From: JALYNX01 sp035292685
Lineage (GTDB): Bacteria > Actinomycetota > Acidimicrobiia > Spongiisociales > ZC4RG35
Direction of reading: 5' to 3'
Length of the DNA stretch: 47,426 bases
Assembly (NCBI GenBank): GCA_035292685.1
Contig: DATDPP010000057.1
Location: 1-47,426, forward strand
Positions 1 to 8,442 of the stretch are shown in pieces. Within the stretch, counting starts at the first letter, position 1. Each line of letters opens with the position of its first letter. The notes beneath the pieces are model-generated. The model did no database searches. It was not told where the DNA came from and was given only the letters and a program-made list of their open reading frames with translations. Position numbers and translations under genes: made by a program.

Positions 1-1
1 G

Positions 2-1648
2 GTGCTCGCTCCGAACGAAGAGATCGAGGTGACCTTCGTACTCGGCCAGGGCAAAGACGAACAAGAGGCCCGAGTCCTGGTCGAGCGCTATCGGCAGACC
101 AAGACAGAAGCTGTCAGAGCCGAGGTCGCGGCGAGATGGAATGACATCCTCGGTGCCCTGCGAGTCAAGACGCCAGATCGTTCATTCGACCTGATGATCA
201 ACCAGTGGCTTCTCTATCAGACACTCGCCTGCCGGGTGCTGGCCCGGACAGCCTTCTATCAGTCCGGGGGCGCCTTCGGTTTCCGCGATCAACTGCAGGA
301 TGTCATGGCGCTGGCGGCTCCGATGAGGGAACTGACCAGAGAGCACCTGTTGCGAGCCGCCGGTCATCAATTCGAAGAAGGCGACGCTCTCCATTGGTGG
401 CATGCCCCCTCTGGCAACGGGGTGCGGACACGTATCTCCGATGACTACCTGTGGCTTCCTTATGCCGTGGCCCACTATGTCGAAGTAACCGGAGACCGAG
501 ACCTGCTCGATGAAGTGGTGCCTTATCTGCGTGGGATCGAACTGGAGCCGGGCCAGGACGAGGTCTACTTCACCCCGGAGCAGTCCTCCACAGAAGGAAC
601 GATGTTCGACCATTGCCGACGTGCTCTCGACCGGGCGCTTTCCAGGCTCGGGAGTCGTGGCCTTCCCCTGATCGGAACCGGTGATTGGAACGATGGCTTC
701 AACCGGGTGGGTCGGATGGGGCGGGGGGAAAGCGTGTGGCTCGGATGGTTCCTGGACGCCAACCTGAGGCGATTCGCCGACATCGCCGACGGGATGAGGG
801 AAGCGAAACTCGCTGAGCGCTGGCGGCAGGGGGCGCATCGTCTCCGGGCGAGCCTCCAAACGCAGGCATGGGACGGTGATTGGTACCGCCGCGCCTTCTT
901 CGACGACGGGACGCCACTGGGTTCATCGGTCAATCCCGAGTGCAGGATCGACTCGATCGCCCAATCCTGGTCGGTCATCCACGGGGGTGCACCAAGAGAT
1001 CGGGCCGAGCGGGCGATGGCCTCGCTAGAGGAGTACCTGGTCCATCGAGGTGACGGACTGGTGCTCCTCTTCACCCCACCGTTCGACAGTTGGGGCGTAG
1101 ATCCCGGTTACATCAAGGGATATCTGCCCGGCATTCGTGAAAACGGGGGCCAGTACACCCACGCCGCAATCTGGAGCGTCATCGCCTTTGCCACCCTGGG
1201 TGACGGTGATCGGGCCGGCGAACTGTTCGGCCTGCTCAACCCGATCAACCATGCCAGCACCAGAGCGGGGATCCACCGTTACCGGGTGGAGCCCTATGTG
1301 GCGGCGGCGGACGTCTATTCGGAGGCGCCTCACGTGGGGCGGGGAGGCTGGACCTGGTACACGGGCTCAGCGGGGTGGATGTACCGGGCCGGGGTGGAGT
1401 GGATCCTTGGCTTCCGGCTGCGGGGGACCAGCCTCGTCGTCGATCCATGCATTCCCCGCGCCTGGAGAGGTTTTGAGATCGCCTTCCGCTACCACTCCTC
1501 CCGCTTTGAGATCCAGGTCAGCAACCCCCACGGGGTCACCAAGGGTGTGGTGGAATTGACCATGGACGACGAGACCCTGGCCCCCGGCTCGGAACTGGAG
1601 TTGGTCGATGACGGCTCCACCCACCAGGTGCGGGTGATCTTGGGCTGA
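2..1648 (+). CDS. GH94-type glycoside phosphorylase / cyclic beta-1,2-glucan synthase C-terminal region (5' partial)
   Basis: The frame is open from the window edge, so the 5' end lies outside and the ATG/GTG near base 2 need not be the start. The 548 visible residues match the (alpha/alpha)6-barrel of family 94 glycoside phosphorylases, as found at the C-terminus of cyclic beta-1,2-glucan synthases. The diagnostic stretch GTGDWNDGFNRVG near residue 230 carries the catalytic acid Asp of this family. ENGGQYTHAAIW and the GGWTWYTGSAGWMYR block are also typical. The family cleaves or forms beta-glucosidic bonds with phosphate; which substrate applies here cannot be read from this part. A G/C palindrome (AGGGGGGCCCCCT) directly after the stop could fold but has no T-tract. 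Confidence 0.88.
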   Translation: MLAPNEEIEVTFVLGQGKDEQEARVLVERYRQTKTEAVRAEVAARWNDILGALRVKTPDRSFDLMINQWLLYQTLACRVLARTAFYQSGGAFGFRDQLQDVMALAAPMRELTREHLLRAAGHQFEEGDALHWWHAPSGNGVRTRISDDYLWLPYAVAHYVEVTGDRDLLDEVVPYLRGIELEPGQDEVYFTPEQSSTEGTMFDHCRRALDRALSRLGSRGLPLIGTGDWNDGFNRVGRMGRGESVWLGWFLDANLRRFADIADGMREAKLAERWRQGAHRLRASLQTQAWDGDWYRRAFFDDGTPLGSSVNPECRIDSIAQSWSVIHGGAPRDRAERAMASLEEYLVHRGDGLVLLFTPPFDSWGVDPGYIKGYLPGIRENGGQYTHAAIWSVIAFATLGDGDRAGELFGLLNPINHASTRAGIHRYRVEPYVAAADVYSEAPHVGRGGWTWYTGSAGWMYRAGVEWILGFRLRGTSLVVDPCIPRAWRGFEIAFRYHSSRFEIQVSNPHGVTKGVVELTMDDETLAPGSELELVDDGSTHQVRVILG

Positions 1649-1689
1649 GGGGGGCCCCCTAATCGGCCGGACTTTCTACCATTCAACCA

Positions 1690-1905
1690 ATGAGCACCCC
1701 ACAACGGGTGGCCGTCGGCGGACTTCTCGGTTGGGCACGTCGCCGCCGCTTTCCCACTTTGCTCGTCATCACCGGGAGCCTCTTCATCCTCGATCTGGTG
1801 GTGCCGGACCTGATCCCCTTTGTCGACGAGTTGTTGCTCGGACTGGCGACGCTGATTCTGGCCCGCTGGAAGGGTCGCGGCCAGCTCGAATCCACCAGCG
1901 TGTAG
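1690..1905 (+). CDS. Small membrane protein, DUF6116-like
   Basis: This 71-residue protein has one strongly hydrophobic stretch around residues 21-40, then the motif LVVPDLIPFVDELLLGLATL and a basic tail (ARWKGRG). The pattern (F/Y)PTLL...LD(L/V)VVPD(L/F)IPFVDE is typical of the DUF6116 family of small inner-membrane proteins, whose function is unknown. It lies 41 bases after the GH94 gene on the same strand and may be co-transcribed with it. No clear Shine-Dalgarno is visible before the ATG. The protein reads as real rather than as a shadow frame because its hydrophobic and charged residues are ordered and nothing better overlaps it. Confidence 0.7.
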   Translation: MSTPQRVAVGGLLGWARRRRFPTLLVITGSLFILDLVVPDLIPFVDELLLGLATLILARWKGRGQLESTSV

Positions 1906-1998
1906 AGCTGGGGTCACCCCGCCTGGCTCCCTCGTAACTGCTTCCGCCGGTGACGCGGCGTGTTCGTGTCGCCCCGGGTCTTCGTAGACTCGGGAGTC

Positions 1999-3324
1999 GT
2001 GCCTGCCACCCACTATGCCAAGAGCGGCGATGTCAACATCGCCTACCAGGTGGTCGGGGACGGCCCCATGGATCTCGTTCACGTGCCCGGGTTCGTCTCC
2101 AACATCGAGGTCATGTGGGAGGACCCGGGTCTGGCCCGGTTTCTCGAGCGGCTTGCCGCGTTCTCCCGCCTCATCATCTTCGACAAGCGCGGCACCGGGC
2201 TTTCCGATCCGGTTCCCATCGACCGTCTGCCGACCCTCGAGGTGCGGATGGACGACCTCCGTGCGGTGATGGATGCCGTCGGGTCAGAGCGTGCGTTCCT
2301 CTTCGGCCATTCCGAGGGAGGCAACATGTGCGTCCTCTTCGCGGCCACCTTTCCTGAGCGGGTCGAAGGCATGATCCTCACCGGGTCTTATGCGAGACGC
2401 ATCCGCAGCGATGAGTACCCCTGGGCCCCGACATGGGAGGAGCGTCTCGCCCAGGGCGAGGAGGTTGAACAGACCTGGGGTGAGGGGACCGCTGTCGAGT
2501 TTTACGCACCGAGCCGTGCCAATGATCCCTCCTTCCAGGCTTGGCTCCAGCGCTACTTCCGGCTTTCGGCCAGCCCCCAGGCCGCCGCCGCCCTGATCCG
2601 GATGAACTCTCAGATCGATGTCACCACGATCCTTCCCATGATCCGGGTGCCCACCCTTCTCCTCTACAAGGAGGATGACGAGGACGTCAAGGTGGAGGAA
2701 GGGAGGTACATCGGGTCGAAGATCCCCGGGGCGAGACTCGTCGAGCTGCCGGGCGCCGATCACTTCTTCTGGGCGGGCGAGGCCGACACCATGCTGGGGG
2801 AAATCGAGGAGTTCGTCACCGGACACCGAACGGCCGCACCCTCGGACAGGGTCCTCGCCACGGTGCTCTTCACCGATATCGTGGGGTCGACTCGCCTGGC
2901 GATCGATCGGGGGGATCGAGATTGGCGCGACCTGCTGGCCCGTCACAACGCCATGGTTCGGTCCGAGCTGGCGCGCTGGCAGGGGGTGGAGATCGCCACG
3001 ACGGGGGACGGGTTCCTGGCGAGGTTCGACGGGCCGGTGCGGGCGATATCGTGCGCCGGGGCGATAAGTCGCGGCGTCGAGTCACTCGGGATCGAGGTGC
3101 GCTGCGGCCTCCACACCGGCGAGCTGGAGATCGTCGGTGACGACGTGGCCGGGCTCGCCGTCCACATCGGCGCCAGAGTCGCCGCTCTGGCCGATCCGGG
3201 AGAGGTGCTGGTGTCCCGTACGGTCCGAGATCTCGTGGCGGGCTCGGGTATCGGGTTCGTCTCCCGCGGTGTCCACGATCTCAAAGGGGTCCCCGAGCCA
3301 TGGGAGGTCTTTGCGGTCGCGTGA
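1999..3324 (+). CDS. Alpha/beta-hydrolase fused to class III adenylate/guanylate cyclase domain
   Basis: About 441 residues from a GTG start preceded by CGGGAG; an in-frame ATG at 1960 would add 13 poorly conserved residues. The N-terminal half (about 1-270) is an alpha/beta-hydrolase with nucleophile elbow FGHSEGG (Ser105) and a C-terminal GADHFFW histidine. The C-terminal half (about 285-440) is a class III nucleotidyl cyclase domain: VLFTDIVGST holds the first metal-binding Asp and TTGDGF the second. The position normally occupied by the adenine-selecting Lys (KTTGDG) is Ala (IATTGDG), and the usual Asn of the transition-state N-x-x-x-R motif is His in AVHIGARV, so cyclase activity and nucleotide preference are uncertain. 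Likely a cytosolic sensor coupling small-molecule binding or hydrolysis to cyclic nucleotide output (inference). A paralogue lies at 13531-14880. Confidence 0.88.
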   Translation: MPATHYAKSGDVNIAYQVVGDGPMDLVHVPGFVSNIEVMWEDPGLARFLERLAAFSRLIIFDKRGTGLSDPVPIDRLPTLEVRMDDLRAVMDAVGSERAFLFGHSEGGNMCVLFAATFPERVEGMILTGSYARRIRSDEYPWAPTWEERLAQGEEVEQTWGEGTAVEFYAPSRANDPSFQAWLQRYFRLSASPQAAAALIRMNSQIDVTTILPMIRVPTLLLYKEDDEDVKVEEGRYIGSKIPGARLVELPGADHFFWAGEADTMLGEIEEFVTGHRTAAPSDRVLATVLFTDIVGSTRLAIDRGDRDWRDLLARHNAMVRSELARWQGVEIATTGDGFLARFDGPVRAISCAGAISRGVESLGIEVRCGLHTGELEIVGDDVAGLAVHIGARVAALADPGEVLVSRTVRDLVAGSGIGFVSRGVHDLKGVPEPWEVFAVA

Positions 3325-3353
3325 GATGCGCTCAGCCGTTGACTCCTGCATGC

Positions 3354-3414
3354 GGGAGGGACGAGCTCGTTTCGGTCATTGGTGAAGTCTCCCTCCCAAC
3401 CGCCGTATGGAGGG
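3354..3414 (+). other. Three-segment inverted repeat able to form alternative hairpins
   Basis: GGGAGGGA (3354-3361) is complementary to TCCCTCCC (3390-3397). The middle of that second segment (CCCTCC, 3391-3396) is also complementary to GGAGGG (3409-3414). The middle segment can therefore pair with either side but not both, the layout of an attenuator or mutually exclusive leader. It sits between the hydrolase-cyclase stop and the SPFH start. No U-tract follows, so a plain intrinsic terminator is not supported. Function is unknown. Confidence 0.4.
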
Positions 3415-3459
3415 ACGGCAACTAGGCTCGGCCGATAGGGCGAAAACGAGGAGTTTCCA

Positions 3460-4368
3460 ATGATCTATGTCGCCGTCATCTTGGCCCTCGCAGGTCTACT
3501 CCTCTGGGTCAGGAAATGGCCCGATCCGGACCAAGATAGGCTCTTTGGAAGAATCGGGATCGGCGGCCTCGTCGTTGCAACGATTCTGGTTTTCGCCTCG
3601 ACGCTGACAATCGTCGCCCCAGGCGAGGTAGCGGTGCCGGTTCTGTTCGGTTCTGCCAAAGCGCCGCTCGAGGAGGGTTTCCACCTGCGGAATCCGTTCG
3701 CCTCGGTGCGGGCGCTCTCGGTTCGAACCCAGGAGTCGACATACTCGGACACGATTGGTGAAGGGGAAGCGGCCGATCGAGCGGATGCGATCACCGCGGT
3801 TTCACTGGAGAACGCGGCGGTAAGAGTCGAGATCACCATTCTGTGGCATCTGGTGGGATCGGAAGCATCGAACGTCTACCGCTCGCTCGGCACCGGCTAC
3901 CGGGATGTGATCGTGCGACCCGTGTCGCGATCAGCAGTACGAGACTGCATCTCCAAGTATCGATTCGAGCTGGCCCGCACTACTCAACGCCCTGATGTCG
4001 AACGCTGCATCGAGGAGTCACTTACCGGAGAATTTGAGCCACGCGGACTTGCGGTGGATGGAATTCAGTTGCGCGACATCGCCGCCACGCCGGAACTGCA
4101 GGCGTCCATCGAGGCGAAACTGCAAGCCGAACAAGACGCTCAGCGAGCCCAGTTCCGCCAAGATCAAGCCCGAATCGACGCCGACACCAGGGTCATCACG
4201 GCCGGGGCAGAAGCCGAGGCGAATCAACTGATTGCCGAGTCGCTGACTCCTGACCTTCTGCAGCTTCGGATTGTGGAGGCCCTGTCCGACAAGGCCATCG
4301 TGTATCTCCTGGGGAGCGAAGGTCCGACCCCGGTGATCCCCTTGCCCACCCCCGAGCCTACCCCGTAA
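3460..4368 (+). CDS. SPFH/band-7 (prohibitin-like) membrane protein
   Basis: 302 residues, ATG preceded by GAGGAG. Two hydrophobic segments lie near the N-terminus (about 2-15 and 31-52), followed by the SPFH/band-7 core (APGEVAVPVLFGSAKAPLEEGFHLRNP and the VRVEITILWHLVG strand). A long charged helix (about 205-265, rich in Gln, Ala, Arg and Glu) follows, as expected for the oligomerising coiled coil. A Pro-Thr-rich tail (TPVIPLPTPEPTP) ends the protein. The family assembles large membrane rings that organise lipid microdomains and chaperone or restrain membrane proteases. No NfeD partner gene is adjacent, which favours the prohibitin-like rather than the NfeD-linked subtype. The upstream leader has competing hairpins. 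Confidence 0.85.
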   Translation: MIYVAVILALAGLLLWVRKWPDPDQDRLFGRIGIGGLVVATILVFASTLTIVAPGEVAVPVLFGSAKAPLEEGFHLRNPFASVRALSVRTQESTYSDTIGEGEAADRADAITAVSLENAAVRVEITILWHLVGSEASNVYRSLGTGYRDVIVRPVSRSAVRDCISKYRFELARTTQRPDVERCIEESLTGEFEPRGLAVDGIQLRDIAATPELQASIEAKLQAEQDAQRAQFRQDQARIDADTRVITAGAEAEANQLIAESLTPDLLQLRIVEALSDKAIVYLLGSEGPTPVIPLPTPEPTP

Positions 4369-4499
4369 ACCAGGGACTGAAGCCCGTTTGATGCCGGTTC
4401 GGGTTTCAAAACCAGGCGACACGGCCCGTATCGCGACGACTAGCTTGCCACCGGCCACGGAGGCAGGCCGATCATGCCTCATGAGAAAGGACGCTGACC

Positions 4500-4799
4500 A
4501 TGTGCTGTCTGTTTGCGACTCTGGTGTTGTTCGGGCCGCGCCTCGGAATCATCGTCTGGGGGCTGGCCCAACCCACCCGCTGGGAAGCGGCCTTCTCCAC
4601 CTTCATCTGGCCCCTGCTCGGGTTTGTCTTCCTGCCATGGACGACATTGATGTACGTGTCGGTCTACCCGGGCGGGGTCGAAGGCTTTGACTGGGTCTGG
4701 ATGGTCTTGGCAGTGTTCATCGACATCGTTTCCTACTCCGGTAGCGCCTACGGGAACCGTGACAAGATCCGGGCCTACGGAACCCCCACCCCGGCATAG
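4500..4799 (+). CDS. Small hypothetical membrane protein
   Basis: 99 residues with an ATG start spaced about 9 bases after AAAGGA. Three hydrophobic stretches (about 2-20, 29-53 and 65-81) suggest two or three membrane spans, joined by YPGGVEGFDW. The C-terminal tail SAYGNRDKIRAYG is charged and polar. I do not recognise a characterised family. It ends 24 bases before the convergent dehydrogenase gene. Confidence 0.65.
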   Translation: MCCLFATLVLFGPRLGIIVWGLAQPTRWEAAFSTFIWPLLGFVFLPWTTLMYVSVYPGGVEGFDWVWMVLAVFIDIVSYSGSAYGNRDKIRAYGTPTPA

Positions 4800-4823
4800 C
4801 CCGTATCGATCACCGGAGACCGC

Positions 4824-7280
4824 TCACCGCACCCGCTTCATCCCCGGGTCGTAGAGTGGCGCCAGTGACACCACCGCCGGGTAACGGATACCGGCGACTT
4901 CCACCTCCCAACTCCTCGCTGCCAGCCATTCCTTGCTGACCGGTTGGTCCGCTTCGACCATGGCCAGGCCCACCGCCCCTCCCAGGGTGAACCCGTAGGA
5001 GGCCGATCGCACGTAACCCACCTCCACCCCATCACGTTGCACTACTTCGGCGTGATACATCAGGGGCTCGGGGTCGGTGAGGAGGACCTGCACCAGCCGG
5101 CGATGGGGCGGCCCGGCGGCCAGTTGCTCCGCCAGGGCTTCGTTTCCGATGAACCCCCCGGGCTTGCCCACATCGGCGAACCGCTCCAACCCCACCTCCC
5201 ACAGGCGGTCGGTGTTGTCGAGGTCGTGGCCGTAGTCCCGGTAGCCCTTCTCCATCCGCAAGCTGGCCAGCGCCTTCAAGCCGGCCGGGCGGAGACCGTG
5301 GCCTTCACCCGCCTCCCACAACCGGTCGTAGACGGCAACCGCCTCGCCGGCCGGCGAATACAACTCGTAGCCGAGCTCGCCCACATAGGTGATGCGCACA
5401 CACAGCACTTCCACCCCGGCGACTTGCAGGCGGCGGGCGGTGCGGAAGGGGAAAGCGGCGTCGGAAACGTCGCCGGCGGTCACCTTCTGCAGGATCTGAC
5501 GGGACGCCGGGCCCTGGAGGTTGATCTGCGCCATCTCGGCCGACACCTCTGCGATCCTCACCTTCCCCCTGGCATGGCGATGCATCCAGGTTTCCACGTG
5601 ACGGTGGGCAGTGTCGGTGGCCACCACCATGAACCGCCCCTCCTCCAGCTTGGTGACGGTCAGGTCGGCCTCGAGGGTTCCCCCATCGTTGAGCCACTGG
5701 GTGTAGGTGATGGTCTCCGGCGGCCCGTCGACTCGACCTGCGGAGAGCCGCTCCAGAAGGCGGCCGGCGTCGGCGCCCTCCACCGAGAACTTGGACATGA
5801 ACGACATGTCCATCAGCGCCGCGGCGTTGCGGACCGCCTCGTGCTCGCCCCGCCAGTTGTCGAACCAGGAGGCCCGCCCCCAGGTCAGCGGCCCCGGGTC
5901 GGGCTCGGTCTCGGGCTCGCCGTACCAGTCGGGCGACTCCCAACCGCTCACCTCCCGGAAGTAGGCGCCATGAGCTGCCAGACGCCCATGGAGGGGGGAG
6001 AGCAGGGCGCCGCGCGCCGTCTGCGGGGCCCGGTTTGGATAGTGGGCCTGATACACCATCCCCAGCATCTCCACGGTCCGCTGCCTCCGGTATTCCGGTT
6101 CTACCTGATGGGGTCTGAGCCGGTCGATGTTGATCCCGGTGACGTCGATGTCGGGGCGGCCGTCGACGATCCACTGCGCCACCACCCGCCCGATTCCCCC
6201 GCCGGTGAGGATCCCGAGCGAGTTGAGCCCGGCGGAAACGAAGTAATTGCGTAGCTCGGGCGCCTGGCCGACAATCGGTTGCAGGTCGGGGGTGAAGCTC
6301 TCCGGGCCGCAGAACAGCTTGCGGACCCCGGTCTCCGCCGACACCGGGACCCGGGCCATGGCGGTCTCCAGGTAGGGCCCGATCCGATCCCAGTCGGGGG
6401 CGATCTCGCCGAAGGCGAACTCCTCGGGCACCCGGTTGACCATCCATGGGGCGCACACCGGTTCGAAGAGCCCGATCAGCAGCCCTCCCACCTCCTCCCG
6501 GTAGTAGCCGTAGGAGGCGGGGTCCTCGATCACCGGCCACTCCCGGGATATCCCCGGTATCTGCTCGGTGATCAGGTAGTAGTGCTCGGCAGCCTGAAGG
6601 GGGATGCTCACCCCGGAGGCCTGGCCCAGCTGGCGGGCCCACATCCCGGCGCAGTTGACCACGTACTCCGCCTCGACGTGTCCATGATCGGTGTCTACCC
6701 CGCTGACCGCTCCGCGGCGGGTGGTGACCCCGGTGACCCTCACCCCCTCCACGATGCGAACCCCCCGGTTGCGGGCCCCCGCGGCCAGGGACATGGTGAC
6801 GTCGACCGGGTTCACCCTCCCGTCACCCGCCACGTAGAACCCGGCGAGGACGTCGTCGGTGCGGGCAATGGGGAACACCGCCGCCACCTCGGCGGGGGAG
6901 ATCTCGGTGACATCGACCCCGCAATGACGGTTGAAGGTGGCCACTCTTCGGTACTCCTCCAGCCGGTCGGCGTCGGTGGCGAGCTCGATGAACCCCACCG
7001 GGGCGAACCCGGTGGACAAGCCGGTCTCCGCCTCGAGACGGGAGTAGAGGTCCCGCGTGTAGCGACGGATCGCGGTCGAGGTCTCCGACGTGGACCCAAA
7101 GGTGACCATCAACCCGGCGGCATGCCAGGTGGTCCCCGCGGTGAGCTGGCTTCGCTCCAGTAGCACGACGTCGTTCCAGCCGAGATGGGCCAGGTGGTAG
7201 GCGACGCTGGTCCCGATCACGCCCCCGCCGACCACCACCACCCGGGCCCGATCAGGGAACGCGCTGGGAGGCGTGGTCAT
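4824..7280 (-). CDS. Dimethylglycine/sarcosine dehydrogenase-like FAD and folate-binding oxidoreductase
   Basis: 818 residues from ATG at 7280; the longer reading from 7358 would overlap the neighbouring gene. Order of domains: N-terminal DAO/FAD domain (GGGVIGTSVAYHLAHLG dinucleotide motif, residues about 14-30), the GTTWHAAGLM motif whose His carries covalently bound FAD in this family, the FAO middle domain around 380-430, then the GcvT-like aminomethyl/folate domain and its C-terminal barrel (about 440-800). The family oxidatively demethylates dimethylglycine or sarcosine and hands the one-carbon unit to tetrahydrofolate. It is related to the catabolism of choline and glycine betaine. No other betaine-pathway gene adjoins it, so the exact substrate stays open. 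The MgtE-like gene lies upstream on the same strand with a 55-base gap. Confidence 0.88.
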   Translation of the reverse strand: MTTPPSAFPDRARVVVVGGGVIGTSVAYHLAHLGWNDVVLLERSQLTAGTTWHAAGLMVTFGSTSETSTAIRRYTRDLYSRLEAETGLSTGFAPVGFIELATDADRLEEYRRVATFNRHCGVDVTEISPAEVAAVFPIARTDDVLAGFYVAGDGRVNPVDVTMSLAAGARNRGVRIVEGVRVTGVTTRRGAVSGVDTDHGHVEAEYVVNCAGMWARQLGQASGVSIPLQAAEHYYLITEQIPGISREWPVIEDPASYGYYREEVGGLLIGLFEPVCAPWMVNRVPEEFAFGEIAPDWDRIGPYLETAMARVPVSAETGVRKLFCGPESFTPDLQPIVGQAPELRNYFVSAGLNSLGILTGGGIGRVVAQWIVDGRPDIDVTGINIDRLRPHQVEPEYRRQRTVEMLGMVYQAHYPNRAPQTARGALLSPLHGRLAAHGAYFREVSGWESPDWYGEPETEPDPGPLTWGRASWFDNWRGEHEAVRNAAALMDMSFMSKFSVEGADAGRLLERLSAGRVDGPPETITYTQWLNDGGTLEADLTVTKLEEGRFMVVATDTAHRHVETWMHRHARGKVRIAEVSAEMAQINLQGPASRQILQKVTAGDVSDAAFPFRTARRLQVAGVEVLCVRITYVGELGYELYSPAGEAVAVYDRLWEAGEGHGLRPAGLKALASLRMEKGYRDYGHDLDNTDRLWEVGLERFADVGKPGGFIGNEALAEQLAAGPPHRRLVQVLLTDPEPLMYHAEVVQRDGVEVGYVRSASYGFTLGGAVGLAMVEADQPVSKEWLAARSWEVEVAGIRYPAVVSLAPLYDPGMKRVR

Positions 7281-7335
7281 CGGGTCTCGTTGCGGATGAT
7301 GCGGCGGGAGGGTAGTGAGGGGGCGAGGCGATGAC

Positions 7336-8313
7336 CTACCCCATGATCGCGGTGGCAATCGCGAAATAGACGAGGATCGAGATCAGATCCTGGATGACGG
7401 TGGCCAGTGGGCCGCTGCCGTAGGCCGGGTCCTTACCCAGGCGGTTGAGAAGGTAAGGGAGCGCCATGGCCACCACGGTGGCGGTGCTGCAAGCGGCGAA
7501 CAATGCCAGAGCCGCCGTGACTGCCACTTCGATGTCGCCCCACCTCCACAACGCCAGCGGGTAGAAGGCAGCAGCAACCGTCACGCCGACCAAGAGACCC
7601 GTTAGCAGCTCACGTTTGACGACCTGGCGGACCTTTACCCCAACCGACAAGCCACGGATGATGAGAGTTTCGGTCTGGGTGCCCACGGCATCGGCCATGT
7701 AGACGATGCCCGGGATGAAGATCGCCAGCAGGACATTGGCCTCCAACTCTTGCTCATAGGCGGCGATCAGGCCGGCGGAGATCAATGCTCCAGCCAGGCC
7801 GAGCAGCAGCCACGGCAAACGGTGCCAATAGCGGCGGGGGACCGGCTCCTGGCTTGCCTCTCGGGCCGCCTCGGAATCATGGACGAAGCCCCCCAGCCGT
7901 GCCATGTCTTCATCGTGCTCCCAGAGAAGGACCTGCAACATCCGCGGCGGCGGGATCAAGCCCACAAACACCAGATCCTCGTCCACCACCGCCAATGTGG
8001 CCTCGCCATGCTGAACTGCCTGCCACGCCGCTCGCTCCTGGTGCAGGTCGGAGCTAACCACCGGGGGGTTGGGATCCATGGCCTGGGCGGCCGTTGCCTC
8101 CTCGGGGGCAGCGAGCAGGTCCTCCATTCTGAGCAAACCGACCAGCCGGCCCTGATCGCATACCGCCACCGCTGCCGCGGTGTCGAAACGGCGGCCTCCC
8201 AGGCCACGTCGGATGGCGCCGACGGTGTCCGTTGGTGCGGCCACGGGCACCACCCGAGCCACGTGCTCACCGGCCGTTTCGAAAATCACCTGGTCTTCTA
8301 TTGAGGTCACCAT
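7336..8313 (-). CDS. MgtE-like divalent cation transporter, short form
   Basis: 325 residues; ATG with AGGAG about 9 bases upstream. The N-terminal 130 residues contain two CBS-like repeats (VGLLRMEDLL; VFVGLIPPPRMLQVL). The rest holds about five membrane spans matching the MgtE pore domain: PGIVYMADAVGTQTETLIIRGLSVG corresponds to the MgtE block usually ending in RGLALG, and DPAYGSGPLATVIQDLISI to the final pore helix. Canonical MgtE has an additional N-terminal superhelical Mg-sensing domain and is about 450 residues; here that domain is absent. Substrate is probably Mg2+ or another divalent ion, but the pore residues differ from canonical MgtE (GTQTET replaces GNAGNQ), so selectivity is uncertain. 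I saw no Mg-sensing leader in the 129-base divergent intergenic region. Confidence 0.82.
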   Translation of the reverse strand: MVTSIEDQVIFETAGEHVARVVPVAAPTDTVGAIRRGLGGRRFDTAAAVAVCDQGRLVGLLRMEDLLAAPEEATAAQAMDPNPPVVSSDLHQERAAWQAVQHGEATLAVVDEDLVFVGLIPPPRMLQVLLWEHDEDMARLGGFVHDSEAAREASQEPVPRRYWHRLPWLLLGLAGALISAGLIAAYEQELEANVLLAIFIPGIVYMADAVGTQTETLIIRGLSVGVKVRQVVKRELLTGLLVGVTVAAAFYPLALWRWGDIEVAVTAALALFAACSTATVVAMALPYLLNRLGKDPAYGSGPLATVIQDLISILVYFAIATAIMG

Positions 8314-8442
8314 CAGCCATCTCCTGTAATCGACCCGCAGAGCTTCGCGGACTCATCGGGCTCGCGCCGACTTGGGGCCTCGCTCCGGCGCCCCCGAATC
8401 GGCGACCCTGCCGCCTACGCTTCGTTTTCCGGTCAGACCCAG

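Noticed and set aside
4944..6254. Long plus-strand frame (436 residues) inside the dehydrogenase gene
   Set aside because: Antisense shadow of the FAD/GcvT protein; no recognisable domain and no independent start signal.
5305..6642. Minus-strand frame (445 residues) overlapping the same dehydrogenase
   Set aside because: Arg/Gly/Pro-rich frame-shifted reading of the real gene.
8314..8442. Magnesium-sensing leader upstream of the MgtE-like gene
   Set aside because: No M-box-like stem series or conserved core could be recognised in this 129-base region.
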